DNA from: Microbacterium elymi
Lineage (GTDB): Bacteria > Actinomycetota > Actinomycetes > Actinomycetales > Microbacteriaceae
Length of the DNA: 64,000 nt
Assembly: GCF_021582895.2 (NCBI RefSeq)
Contig: NZ_CP091139.2
Coordinates: 3,286,001 to 3,350,000, forward strand
Reading direction: 5' to 3'
How positions within the stretch are numbered: the first letter of the stretch is position 1; every line of letters starts with the position of its first letter. The translations under genes and the position numbers were made by a program. Of this stretch, positions 53,449-63,788 are shown in pieces. A model generated the notes under the pieces. That model saw nothing but the letters and a program-made list of their open reading frames with translations, did no database searches and had not been told where the DNA came from.

Positions 53449-53469
53449 CCGTCCACAGTACCGGCGCGG

Positions 53470-54715
<1,246 letters not shown>

Positions 54716-54748
54716 GCCACCACACTATGCCCGGGTGCGCGCCTGTAC

Positions 54749-54754
54749 TAGCGT
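54749..54754 (+). promoter_or_regulatory. -10-like TAGCGT for glgA
   Basis: TAGCGT ends 7 nt before ATG 54762. No Shine-Dalgarno lies between, so transcription is probably leaderless. Confidence 0.45.
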
Positions 54755-54761
54755 TCGTGAC

Positions 54762-55971
54762 ATGCGCGTCGACATCGTCACGAAGGAGTACCCGCCGGAG
54801 ATCTACGGCGGGGCGGGCGTGCACGTCGCGCAAGCTCGTGAAGGCACTGCGGGCCCGGGACGGCGAAGAGCCGGCACAGGTGCGGGTGCGGGCGTTCGGC
54901 GCCTCCCGTGACGAGGAGGGCACGACGTCGTATCCGGTGCCGGACACACTGCGGGAGGCGAACGCGGCGATCCAGACGCTGGGCATCGACCTGGAGATCA
55001 TCCCGGACGTCGCCGGGGCCGATCTCGTGCATTCGCACACCTGGTACGCGAACTTCGCCGGGCACATCGCCTCGCTGCTGCACGGCATCCCGCACATCAT
55101 CACCGCGCACAGCCTCGAGCCGCTGCGCCCGTGGAAGAGCGAGCAGCTGGGCGGCGGGTACGCCGTCTCGAGCTTCGTCGAGCGCACCGCCTACGAGTCC
55201 GCCGCCGCGATCGTCGCCGTCAGCGACGGCATGCGCTCCGACATCCTGCGCAGCTACCCGTCCCTGGACCCCCGGGCCGTGCGCGTGATCTACAACGGCA
55301 TCGACGTGGACGAGTGGCATCCCACCGTCGATCCGGAGCTGCTGGCCGCACTCGGAGTCGACGCCGCGCGCCCGTCGGTCGTGTTCGTCGGCCGCATCAC
55401 CCGGCAGAAGGGACTGCCGCACCTGCTGCGGGCCGTGCGGATGCTGCCGCCCGACGTGCAGGTCGTGCTGTGCGCCGGCGCCCCGGACACTCCCCAGATG
55501 ATGGCCGAGGTCACCGAGCTGGTGCACGAGCTGCAGGACACCCGCGACGGGGTGATCTGGATCGACCGGATGCTGAGTCGGCACGAGCTGTGCACCGTGC
55601 TGACGGCGGCGACCGTGTTCGTGTGCCCGTCGGTGTACGAGCCGCTGGGGATCGTGAATCTCGAGGCGATGGCCTGCGGTGCCGCCGTCGTCGGCACCGC
55701 GACGGGCGGCATCCCCGAGGTCGTCATCGACGGGGTCACCGGACGCCTGGTGCCGATCGACCAGTCCGATGACGGCACCGGGACGCCGAACGATCCGGAG
55801 CAGTTCGCCGCCGACATGGCGGCCGTGCTGACCGAGGTCGTCCGGGATCCGGAGCGCGCCGCCGCCTACGGCGCCGCCGGACGCGAGCGCGCCGCACGGG
55901 ACTTCGGCTGGGACACGATCGCCGCCCAGACCGCGGCGCTGTACGCGGAGGTGACCGGCTCCGGCCGTTAG
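54762..55971 (+). CDS. glgA: Corynebacterial-type glycogen synthase GlgA/GlgM (one indel)
   Basis: About 402-aa GT-B glycosyltransferase. N-terminal TKEYPPEIYGGAGVHVAQL, central SHTWYANFAGHIA and YNGIDVDEWHP, and the C-terminal donor loop CPSVYEPLGIVNLEAMACGAAVVGTATGGIPEVV. It belongs to the actinobacterial type, some members of which (GlgM) make maltose-1-phosphate from ADP-glucose rather than elongating glycogen. GCAAGC at 54830-54835 breaks VAQLVKALRARDG. Paired with divergent glgC. Confidence 0.94.
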
Positions 55972-55974
55972 GCT
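55969..55974 (+). promoter_or_regulatory. Leaderless-type -10 (TAGGCT)
   Basis: TAGGCT overlaps the glgA stop codon and ends 6 nt before ATG 55981. Confidence 0.5.
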
Positions 55975-55980
55975 GGTGCC

Positions 55981-56779
55981 ATGGCCCAGGTCCTCGAGTT
56001 CTCCGACGTCATCGTCCGCAGGAACGCCCGGAACATCGTCGATCGCGTCGACTGGTCGGTGCATGACAACCAGCGCTGGGTCGTGCTCGGCGCCAACGGC
56101 GCAGGCAAGACCACCATCCTGCAGCTGGCGGCCACGCTGCGATCCCACCAGCGGCGCGGTCACGGTCCTGGACGAGCGCCTGGGCCGCACCGACGTGTTC
56201 GAGCTGCGCCCGCGGATCGGTTTCGCGTCCTCGGCGATGGCCCGCCGGGTGCCGCCGGAGGAGACCGTGCTGAACGTCGTGATGACGGCGGCGTACTCGG
56301 TGCTCGGCCGCTGGAACGAGGCGTACGAGGACATCGACGAGCGCCGCGCGCTGCGGGTGCTCGCCGAGTGGCGGCTCGACCACCTCGCCGACCGCACGTT
56401 CGGGACGCTGTCGGAGGGGGAGCAGAAGCGGGTGCAGATCGCCCGGGCGGTGATGACCGACCCCGAGCGCTGCTCCTGGACGAGCCGAGCGCGAGCCTCG
56501 ATCTCGGCGCACGCGAGGAGCTGCGAGCTGCTGGGCGGCTATGCGCAGGCGCCGACCACGCCGGCGATGGTCATGGTCACCCACCACGTCGAGGAGATCC
56601 CGGTCGGATTCACGCACGTGCTGCTGCTCCGGGACGGCGCCGTGATCGCCGCGGGCCCGCTGGAGCAGACCCTGACCGCCGAGAACCTGAGCAGCACGTT
56701 CGGCATGCCGATCGTGCTCACCGTCGCGGACGGCCGGTATGCCGCGCGGGCGGCGTCGCAGGATCACGCCGACGACTGA
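55981..56779 (+). CDS. ABC transporter ATP-binding protein (three indels)
   Basis: About 266-aa single ABC domain. Walker [12 protein letters not shown] near residue 40, signature [15 protein letters not shown], Walker [17 protein letters not shown] and a [22 protein letters not shown]-loop region. The LSEGE variant and lack of a neighbouring permease resemble soluble ABC proteins of the ModF/YlmA type; the substrate is unknown. Breaks near 56150 ([12 protein letters not shown]), 56471 (LLLDEPS) and 56526 (EELRELLGGY), all next to GCTGC. Confidence 0.88.
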
Positions 56780-56785
56780 TAGAAT
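56780..56785 (+). promoter_or_regulatory. -10-like TAGAAT upstream of rpmE2
   Basis: TAGAAT directly follows the ABC stop. ATAGAATCGA is shared with the ctaA/sufB intergenic region. An 80-nt leader follows, ending CAAGGAAACCC before the ATG. Confidence 0.4.
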
Positions 56786-56865
56786 CGATCCTTGGCGCCC
56801 CGGTCGGCGCCACGGCAGGTGCCACGGCACCGCAGATTTCCCTTCCGCACTCGCAAGGAAACCCA

Positions 56866-57120
56866 ATGAAGACTGACATCCACCCCGACTACCACGCCGT
56901 CGTGTTCCGCGACCTCGGCTCGGGCGAGACCTTCCTGACCCGTTCGACCGTGGGCAGCGACAAGACCATCGAGCTCGACGGCGTCGAGTACCCCGTCATC
57001 GACGTCGAGATCTCGTCCGCGTCGCACCCGTTCTACACGGGCAAGCAGCGCATCATGGACTCGGCCGGCCGCGTCGAGAAGTTCAACCAGCGCTTCAAGG
57101 GCTTCGGCGGCGGCAAGTAG
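56866..57120 (+). CDS. rpmE2: 50S ribosomal protein L31 type B
   Basis: Intact 84-aa L31. [20 protein letters not shown] start and [25 protein letters not shown] end are family hallmarks. It contains no cysteine, so it is the zinc-independent B form that usually replaces the CxxC form under zinc limitation. No Zur box was recognised by eye. A strong bidirectional terminator follows. Confidence 0.96.
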   Translation: MKTDIHPDYHAVVFRDLGSGETFLTRSTVGSDKTIELDGVEYPVIDVEISSASHPFYTGKQRIMDSAGRVEKFNQRFKGFGGGK

Positions 57121-57132
57121 TCGTTCTCCCTG

Positions 57133-57161
57133 CGAAGACCCCGCGCACAGCGGGGTCTTCG
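57133..57161. terminator. Bidirectional hairpin between rpmE2 and exonuclease gene
   Basis: A 12-bp perfect stem, CGAAGACCCCGC pairing with GCGGGGTCTTCG, with a 5-nt loop, between two convergent genes. Confidence 0.8.
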
Positions 57162-57203
57162 TCGTTCCGGGGTGTCACCCCGGAGACCTGCCGTGCGGTC
57201 GGG

Positions 57204-57920
57204 TCAGCGGATGGGCCAGCTGCCGTCCACCGGGTCGGCGGGGTCGATCCGGCCGATCCGCACGAAGTAGTCGGTGAGGCTGTCGGCCTGGTCGCGCGCC
57301 CAGCCGATCTGGCGGGTGTGCAGCTCGCCGGCGGATGTCGGCAGCTCGGTGCCGAAGCGCTCGGCCAGGGCCAGTGCGACCCGTCCGGCCGCGACGGCGT
57401 CTGCTGCAGCGGCGTGGGCGTCGTCCAGTCGGACCGCATAGTGCTCGGCGACCGCGGCAAGGGTCCGCTTGCCGCGTCGATAGCGGTCCACCGCCTTGTC
57501 GAGCACGAGCGGGTCGATCACCGGGGACGGGTCGGCGATCGGGGCGACGCCGTGCCGGATCGCCTCGTGCTTGAGCAGCGAGAAGTCGTACGGCGCGTTG
57601 TAGGCCACCACCGGGATCCCCGCCGCGAACAGCCCGCGCAGCGCCGCGGTGATCTCGGCCACCACCTCGCCGGCGGGGCGCCCGTGCGCCCGGGCGTGGG
57701 CGGTGCTCACCCCGTGCACGGCGGTCGCGGCATCCGGGATCTCGATGCCGGGGTCGGCCAGCCAGTCCTGCGCGCCCCGTACGGCGCCGGTGTCGTCCAG
57801 CACCCCCACATGCGCGGTGACCACGCGGGAGCAGGCGACGTCGATGCCGGTCGTCTCCAGGTCGAAGACGCCCACCCGACGGGACCATTCCGGCGAGTCG
57901 AAGAGCGGCAGCATGTCCAT
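57204..57920 (-). CDS. DNA polymerase III epsilon-like 3'-5' exonuclease
   Basis: About 238-aa DEDDh exonuclease. Exo I FDLETTGIDVA, Exo II YNAPYDFSLLKHEA, and Exo III DDAHAAAADAVAAGRVAL with the His-x4-Asp pattern. MDMLPLF (ATG 57920) was chosen; ATG 57914 and GTG 57929 are alternatives, and none has a strong Shine-Dalgarno. It is a short stand-alone exonuclease rather than the alpha-subunit partner, so repair or proofreading roles are both possible. Confidence 0.87.
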   Translation of the reverse strand: MDMLPLFDSPEWSRRVGVFDLETTGIDVACSRVVTAHVGVLDDTGAVRGAQDWLADPGIEIPDAATAVHGVSTAHARAHGRPAGEVVAEITAALRGLFAAGIPVVAYNAPYDFSLLKHEAIRHGVAPIADPSPVIDPLVLDKAVDRYRRGKRTLAAVAEHYAVRLDDAHAAAADAVAAGRVALALAERFGTELPTSAGELHTRQIGWARDQADSLTDYFVRIGRIDPADPVDGSWPIR

Positions 57921-57978
57921 GCCGTTCACGGTATGCGCACCCGCCGACATCCGTGATCGCGACGCGCGGCATCGTCCG

Positions 57979-57984
57979 TAGACT
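57979..57984 (+). promoter_or_regulatory. Leaderless-type -10 (TAGACT)
   Basis: TAGACT ends 6 nt before GTG 57991. TAGACTCGACGGGTG closely matches the patB promoter TAGGCTCGACGGGTG. Confidence 0.5.
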
Positions 57985-57990
57985 CGACGG

Positions 57991-58869
57991 GTGAGTGTGG
58001 ACAGCCCGTACGCCGCGCAGCTGGCGGTCATCCCGGTGCGCCGGCAGGAGGCGGCGGTCGCCGGATCGACCACCGCCTACTGGGTGTACGGACCGGATGA
58101 CGCCGCCGTGACGATCCTGGCCGTGCACGGATTCCGCGGCGAGCATCACGGGCTCGAGCCGATCGTCGCCCAGCTGCCCGACGTCCGCATCGTCTCGCCG
58201 GATCTGCCCGGCTTCGGCGAGACTCCGCCGCTGCCGGGTCGCGCGCACGACCTGGCCGCCTACGTCGACTGGCTCACGGCGTTCGCCGCGCAGGTCGCGC
58301 CGGGCGCGGTGGTGCTCGGGCACAGCTTCGGCTCGATCGTGGCCGCCGCCGCCGTCGCGGCCGGGCTGCCGACCCCGCGCCTCATCCTGATCAATCCGAT
58401 CGGCGCGCCCGCACTGGCCGGTCCGCGCGGCATCCTGACCCGACTGGCGGTCTTCTACTACTGGATGGGGGCGAAGCTGCCCGCCCGGATCGGCGATGCG
58501 CTCGCGCAACCGACTGATCGTGCGGGTGATGAGCATCGCCATGGTCAAGACCCGCGACCCGGACCTGCGACGCTTCGTGCACGGCCAGCACGACACCTAC
58601 TTCTCGCGCTTCGCCGACCGGGACGTGCTTGCGCGAGGCGTTCGTGACCAGCGTCTCGCACGATGTGCGCGAGTCGGCGGCGCGGATCGCGCAGCCCACG
58701 CTGCTGATCGCCGCCCAGCGGGACGACATCACGCCGATCGAGAAGGAGCGCGAACTGGCGGAGATCTTCCCGGATGCCGAGCTCGTCGAGATCCCCGAGG
58801 TCGGCCACCTCATCCACTACGAGACGCCGCAAGCCGGCCGCCGCGGCGATCCGCCGATTCGTCGGGTAG
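57991..58869 (+). CDS. Alpha/beta hydrolase (three indels)
   Basis: About 291 aa. VHGFRGEHHGLEPIV oxyanion region, nucleophile elbow GHSFGS, acid region AAQRDDITPIE and catalytic His in EVGHLIHYE. The substrate is unknown. Breaks near 58509 (DALRNRLIV), GCTTGC 58627-58632 (DVLREAFV) and GCAAGC 58829-58834 (TPQPAAAAIRRFVG); all are at GCWGC. Corrected stop TAG 58867-58869, 4 bp from the convergent Lrp gene. Confidence 0.85.
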
Positions 58870-58873
58870 CGGA

Positions 58874-59347
58874 TCAGGCGGTCTCGCGCGCCATCTCCAT
58901 CAGGGGCCGCACCCGGTAGCCGATGACCTCGCCCATCACCAGCGACGTCTCGGTGCGCTCGACGCCCTCGATCGCGAGGATGCGGGCATCCGTGTCGAAC
59001 AGATGCTGCGTGTCGCGGCAGGCCACCCGCACGAGCAGGTCGATCTGGCCGCTCAGCCCGTGCGCCTGCAGCACCTCGGGGATCCGGTGCAGCTCGCCGG
59101 TGATGTACGGCAGGTCGGCCTGGCGGACGGTGACGCTGATGAACGCCTCGATCGGGAAGCCCAGCGCGCTCGAGGAGATCGCGCGCTCGTAGGAGAGGAA
59201 GACGCCGGACTTGTCCAGCCGCGCCATCCGGGCCTGCACCGTGTTCCGGCTCATCCCGAGCTTGTCGGCCAGGGCGACCACCGTCGCGCGGGGTTCGTGC
59301 GAGAGAGTCGCCAGGAGCTCCAGATCGACGCTGTCCAGGTGGGCCAT
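58874..59347 (-). CDS. Lrp/AsnC-family regulator
   Basis: Intact 157-aa regulator. N-terminal helix-turn-helix (DLELLATLSHEPRATVVALADKLGMSRNTVQARMARL) and C-terminal RAM domain (AFISVTVRQADLPYITGEL, then RDTQHLFDTDARILAIEGVERTETSLVM) that binds amino acids. It is divergent from the 2-oxoacid dehydrogenase operon and most likely controls it (a BkdR-like role, inferred from position). Confidence 0.9.
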   Translation of the reverse strand: MAHLDSVDLELLATLSHEPRATVVALADKLGMSRNTVQARMARLDKSGVFLSYERAISSSALGFPIEAFISVTVRQADLPYITGELHRIPEVLQAHGLSGQIDLLVRVACRDTQHLFDTDARILAIEGVERTETSLVMGEVIGYRVRPLMEMARETA

Positions 59348-59512
59348 AGTGCGAAACACTAGCACGCCCCAGGTGGGGAAATCTGCGCAACATGCTCAGT
59401 GTCTTTTGGGATGCTTGAGCTAGGTGCAAGATCGACGTAGCCTCAGAGCATCCGGCGAAGACGCCGGGCTCATCACGCGGAACGCCCCACGAGGGACCCG
59501 CGAGAAGGAGGG
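59348..59512. other. Divergent control region for Lrp and dehydrogenase operon
   Basis: 165 bp, relatively A/T-richer than its surroundings around 59380-59430 (…GGGGAAATCTGCGCAAC…, …CAGTGTCTTTTGGGATGCTTGAG…). No perfect palindrome is evident. AGAAGGAGGG is the Shine-Dalgarno for the dehydrogenase gene. Lrp binding is expected here. Confidence 0.45.
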
Positions 59513-60649
59513 ATGACGATGGTGCACACCCTGACCCCGGCCGCCGACCTCGAGACGGACATCGACGATGTCGCGCGCCTGCTGACCGCCGGCGGGGAGC
59601 GGATCCCCAACGCCGACCTGGACCCCTGGGTCCGCGACGTGGACGCCGCCGCGCTGCGGGCGCTCTACCGCGACATGGTGATCCTGCGGCGCATCGACGC
59701 CGAGGGAATGGCCCTGCAGCGCCAGGGGCAGGTGGGCCTGTGGGCGCCCTGCCAGGGCCAGGAGGCCACCCAGATCGGCAGCGCACGCGCACTGCGCGAC
59801 GACGACTTCGCCTTCCCCAGCTACCGCGAGACCGGCGTGACCTACGCCCGGGGTGCGGGGCCGGAGGGGTACGTCCGCGCCTGGCGCGGCGAGGCCCACT
59901 CCAGCTACGACCCGCACGAGATCGGCGCCGCGATTCCGCAGATCATCATCGGCGCGCAGACCCTGCACGCGGTCGGCTACGCCATGGGCATCCAGCGCGA
60001 CGGAACCGACCAGGTCGTCGCGACCTGGTTCGGCGACGGCGCCACCAGCCAGGGCGACGTGAGCGAGGCGCTCGTGTTCGCCGCCTCGTACGGCTCACCG
60101 GTGGTGTTCGTGTGCACGAACAACCAGTACGCGATCAGCGAGCCGGTCGGCGTGCAGGCGCAGGCGCCGATCGCCGGGCGTGCGCCGGGCTTCGGCATCC
60201 CGAGCATGCGGGTGGACGGCAACGACGTGCTGGCGGTGTACGCCGCGATGCGGTGGGCGCTGGAGCACGCCCGCAGCGGCAAGGGTCCGGCCTTCATCGA
60301 GGCGGTCACCTACCGGATGGGCCCGCACACCACCAGCGACGACCCCACACGGTACCGCGACAAGGACGAGCTGGAGCGCTGGCGCGCCCGCGACCCGCTC
60401 GCCCGGGTCGAGGCCTACCTGCGCACCCAGGGCGCGTTCGACGAGGCGTTCGAGGCCGAGGTTGCCGCGGCCTCCGACGAGACGGCCGCCGCCGTGCGCA
60501 GCACGTGCCTGGCCATGACGACGGCACCGGCCCTCAGCATCCTCGACGACGTGTACGCCGAGCCGCATGCCGGCCTCGACGAGGAGCGCACGTGGTTCTC
60601 GGCCTACCTCGACGGGTTCGCGGATGCCGGGCAGGAGGCCGGACGATGA
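59513..60649 (+). CDS. bkdA: 2-oxoacid dehydrogenase E1 alpha subunit (branched-chain type)
   Basis: Intact 378 aa. Thiamine diphosphate motif WFGDGATSQGDVSEALVFAASYGSPVVFVCTNNQYAI, phosphorylation-loop-like region YRMGPHTTSDDPTRYRDKDELERW, and N-terminal LRRIDAEGMALQRQGQVG. Decarboxylates a 2-oxoacid and passes the acyl group to E2. The Lrp regulator and the acyl-CoA carboxylase nearby favour branched-chain substrates over pyruvate (inference). Confidence 0.9.
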   Translation: MTMVHTLTPAADLETDIDDVARLLTAGGERIPNADLDPWVRDVDAAALRALYRDMVILRRIDAEGMALQRQGQVGLWAPCQGQEATQIGSARALRDDDFAFPSYRETGVTYARGAGPEGYVRAWRGEAHSSYDPHEIGAAIPQIIIGAQTLHAVGYAMGIQRDGTDQVVATWFGDGATSQGDVSEALVFAASYGSPVVFVCTNNQYAISEPVGVQAQAPIAGRAPGFGIPSMRVDGNDVLAVYAAMRWALEHARSGKGPAFIEAVTYRMGPHTTSDDPTRYRDKDELERWRARDPLARVEAYLRTQGAFDEAFEAEVAAASDETAAAVRSTCLAMTTAPALSILDDVYAEPHAGLDEERTWFSAYLDGFADAGQEAGR

Positions 60650-61657
60650 CCGAGCTCACCATGGGGAAGGCCCTGAATGAAGGGCTTGCGCCGCGCGATG
60701 CGCGACGACGACAAGGTCCTCATCATGGGGGAGGACATCGGCAAGCTCGGCGGCGTGTTCCGCATCACCGACGGGTTGCAGTCCGAGTTCGGCGCGCAGC
60801 GCATCGTCGACACGCCGCTGGCCGAGTCCGGGATCATGGGCACCGCCGTGGGCCTGGCCTACCGCGGGTACCGGCCGGTGGTCGAGATCCAGTTCGACGG
60901 CTTCGTCTACCCGGCGTTCGACCAGATCGTCTCGAATGTGGCGAAGCTGCACTACCGCTCGCAGGGCACGGTGAAGATGCCCATCACGATCCGCATCCCG
61001 TGGGCGGGCGGCGTGGGCGCCGCCGAGCATCACTCCGAGTCGCCCGAGGCGTACTTCGTGCACACGGCGGGACTGCGGGTGGTCGCCGTCTCGAACCCGC
61101 AGGACGCGTACACGGTGCTGCGCCAGGCCATCGCCTGCGACGACCCGGTGGTCTTCTTCGAGCCGAAGCGCCTCTACCACGCCAAGGGCGAGGTCGACCT
61201 GGACGGTGACATCGCCGATGCGCCGCCGATGGGACTCGCCCGGGTGGCGCGCCCCGGCGACGACGTGACGCTGCTCACGTACGGCGCGCAGGTGTCCACG
61301 GCGATGGATGCCGCCACCGCCGCCGAGGACGAGGGCATCTCGATCGAGGTGATCGATCTGCGCTCGCTGTCTCCGGTGGACTACAAGACCGTGACCGCCT
61401 CGGTGCGCAAGACCGGGCGGCTCGTGGTCACGCACGAGGCCGCCCGCGAGGCGGGGATGGGCGCCGAGCTCATCGCCAGCGTCACCGAACGCTGCTTCTA
61501 CCACCTCGAGACGCCGCCGGTCCGGGTGACGGGATGGGACATCCCGTACCCGCCGGCCAAGCTGGAGAAGCACCACGTGCCCGACCTCGACCGGATCCTC
61601 GATGCCGTCGACCGGGTGCTGGACCGCCCGAACAGCCTGACCGGGGTGGAACTGTGA
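60646..61657 (+). CDS. bkdB: 2-oxoacid dehydrogenase E1 beta subunit (one indel)
   Basis: About 336 aa. GEDIGKLGGVFRITDGL, then DTPLAESGIMGTAVGLAYRGYRPVVEIQFDGFVYPAFDQIV are family motifs. ATG 60646 overlaps the E1 alpha stop (ATGA). GCTTGC at 60684-60689 separates that start from the body; corrected, it reads MTELTMGKALNEGLRRAMRDD. Forms the E1 heterotetramer. Confidence 0.93.
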
Positions 61658-61706
61658 CGGGCGTCGGCCCCGGCCGCGAAGCGGCCGCGGAAGGGGGAGC
61701 GCTGTG

Positions 61707-63098
61707 ATGGGCCAGGACTTCCGACTTCCCGACCTCGGCGAGGGGCTTCCCGACGCCGAACTGGTGTCGTGGCTGATCGCCGAGGGCGACGAGGTCGCCT
61801 TGAACCAGAACATCGCCGAGGTCGAGACCGCCAAGGCCGTCATCGAACTGCCCAGTCCGTTCGCCGGCACCGTGCAGAAGCTGCACCACGCCGCCGGCGA
61901 CGTGGTCGAGGTCGGCGAGGTGCTCATCACGTTCGGCGGGCAGGATGCGGCGGATGCTGCGGTTGCGGCTTCCGAGGCGACCGCCGAAGGAGAGGAGGAG
62001 ACCGAGAAGGCCACCCCCAACCTCGTCGGCTACGGCGCCGCACCCCGGCGCTCGGCCCGTCCGCAGCGGCGGACGCGGGTCGCCCGTGCCGACGACGCAC
62101 GCGGCCCCGACACCGCCGTGCTGGAGGCCGCGCCGCACGACGCGATCGTGGAGCAGCCGCCGGAGCGCCCGATGGAGCGCCCGCGGTCCACACCGCCGGT
62201 GCGCAAGCTCGCGAAGGATCTGGGCGTCGATCTCGCGCTCGTGTCGGGCAGCGGACAGGCCGGGCTGATCACGCGCTCCGACGTCGAGGCGTACGCGGCC
62301 CGGGTCGGTGTCGCCGACGCGACCGCGGCGGCCGAGGCCGGTCGGGAACGCGCGCAGGCGGCGGATGCGGCATCCGCCCGCGCCGCTCAGGACGGCGATC
62401 GCACCACCCGCCGGCCCATCCGCGGCGTGCGCAAGGCCACGGCCGAGGCGATGGTCGCCAGCGCGTTCACCGCACCGCACGTATCGACGTTCCACACCGT
62501 CGACGTCACCGCCACGATGCAACTGGTCGCCTCGCTGAAGTCCGACCGCGCGCTGGCCGACCACCGGATCGGCGTGATGGCGATCGCGGCCAAGGCAGTG
62601 TGCCTTGCGCTCGGGCGCAACCCGAGCCTGAACGCGAAGTGGGATGCTGCTGCCGGCGAGATCGTCGAGCACCACTATGTGAACCTCGGCATCGCCGCCG
62701 CCACCGACCGGGGGCTCATCGTGCCGGTCATCCCGGATGCCGACGCCCTGACGCTGGTCGAGCTCGCGGACGCGATCACCGAGCTCGCGCAGACGGCGCG
62801 CTCCGGGAAGACGCCGCCGTCGGCGATGACCGGCGGCACGTTCTCGATCACGAACTTCGGCGTGTTCGGAATCGAGGCGGGCACTCCCATCCTCAACCCG
62901 GGCGAAGCCGGAATCCTCGGCCTCGGCTCGGTGCAGCGCCGCCCCTGGGAGCACGAGGGCGGGATCGCCCTGCGCGAGGTCATGACCCTCAGCCTGTCGT
63001 TCGACCACCGGCTGGTGGACGGCGCCGAGGGATCGCGGTTCCTCGCCGACGTCGGGAGCATCCTGGTCGAGCCGGGCCGCGCGATGCTGATGCGCTGA
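61707..63098 (+). CDS. 2-oxoacid dehydrogenase E2 (dihydrolipoyl acyltransferase)
   Basis: Intact 463 aa from ATG 61707 (GTG 61704 possible). One lipoyl domain with the lipoylated Lys at residue 43 in VETAKAV, an Ala/Glu-rich linker, a peripheral subunit-binding domain (VRKLAKDLGVDLALVSGSG near 167), and the acyltransferase core with HRLVDGAEGSRFL active-site His. It has a single lipoyl domain. The E3 gene is not in this window, so a shared lipoamide dehydrogenase elsewhere is assumed. Confidence 0.93.
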   Translation: MGQDFRLPDLGEGLPDAELVSWLIAEGDEVALNQNIAEVETAKAVIELPSPFAGTVQKLHHAAGDVVEVGEVLITFGGQDAADAAVAASEATAEGEEETEKATPNLVGYGAAPRRSARPQRRTRVARADDARGPDTAVLEAAPHDAIVEQPPERPMERPRSTPPVRKLAKDLGVDLALVSGSGQAGLITRSDVEAYAARVGVADATAAAEAGRERAQAADAASARAAQDGDRTTRRPIRGVRKATAEAMVASAFTAPHVSTFHTVDVTATMQLVASLKSDRALADHRIGVMAIAAKAVCLALGRNPSLNAKWDAAAGEIVEHHYVNLGIAAATDRGLIVPVIPDADALTLVELADAITELAQTARSGKTPPSAMTGGTFSITNFGVFGIEAGTPILNPGEAGILGLGSVQRRPWEHEGGIALREVMTLSLSFDHRLVDGAEGSRFLADVGSILVEPGRAMLMR

Positions 63099-63118
63099 GC
63101 CCGGACCAGAGCGGGCGT

Positions 63119-63715
63119 TCAGGCGGCCAGCGCCGCCCGGGCCAGCTGCTCGAGGATCGTCCGGACGTCGTCGTCGGACGGCGCGGAGCGCAGTGCGCGC
63201 ACGCTGTGCGGCGTGGAGTTGATCAGGCCGAACACGGCGTGCGCGCGCACCCGCAGCTCGGCGTCCGTGCGACCGGGCTCGAGCGTACGCAGCACGCCCA
63301 CCCACACCTCGACGTACTCGCGCTGCAGTCGGCGCACCCGGTGCCGGTCGGCGTCGGGAAGCGAGGACAGATCGCGGTCCTGCACGCGGATGACGTCGGC
63401 GTCGGTGAGCGCGAAGTCGACGTGGAATCGGATCAGCGCGTCCCGGCGGGCCGCGGCATCCGATTCGGCGGCCAGGACCGCGGCTCCGCCGTCGCGCAGG
63501 TGCTCGCTGACCCCCACCAGGATGGCGGCCAGCAGCGCCTGCTTGCTGGCGAAGTGGCGGTAGACGGCGGGCCCGCTGATGCCCACGGCGGTGCCGATGT
63601 CCTCGAGGCTCACCCCGGTGAAGCCGCGCTCGGCGAACAGCCGGGCCGCTGCGGCGATCAGCTCGGCACGGCGGCGCGACTTGGCGCGCGCGCGGTCGGT
63701 GGATGCCGTTGCCAT
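63119..63715 (-). CDS. TetR-family regulator
   Basis: Intact 198 aa. N-terminal helix-turn-helix LIAAAARLFAERGFTGVSLEDIGTAVGISGPAVYRHFASKQALL. The C-terminal TetR_C domain is helical and variable. It is divergent from an acyl-CoA carboxylase gene, with two palindromes between them. This layout matches TetR regulators of leucine/isovalerate (liu-type) or short acyl-CoA catabolism, an inference from the neighbours. Confidence 0.9.
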   Translation of the reverse strand: MATASTDRARAKSRRRAELIAAAARLFAERGFTGVSLEDIGTAVGISGPAVYRHFASKQALLAAILVGVSEHLRDGGAAVLAAESDAAARRDALIRFHVDFALTDADVIRVQDRDLSSLPDADRHRVRRLQREYVEVWVGVLRTLEPGRTDAELRVRAHAVFGLINSTPHSVRALRSAPSDDDVRTILEQLARAALAA

Positions 63716-63719
63716 TTCG

Positions 63720-63762
63720 GTTAGTCCTCGCTAACATTGAAACTCAGTTAGTCCACATTAAC
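63720..63762. promoter_or_regulatory. Twin operator palindromes
   Basis: GTTAGTCCTCGCTAAC (63720-63735) and GTTAGTCCACATTAAC (63747-63762): two imperfect 16-bp palindromes with starts 27 bp apart, between the divergent TetR and carboxylase genes. Confidence 0.75.
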
Positions 63763-63788
63763 AGGACGTGACAGTCGATGGAGATGAG

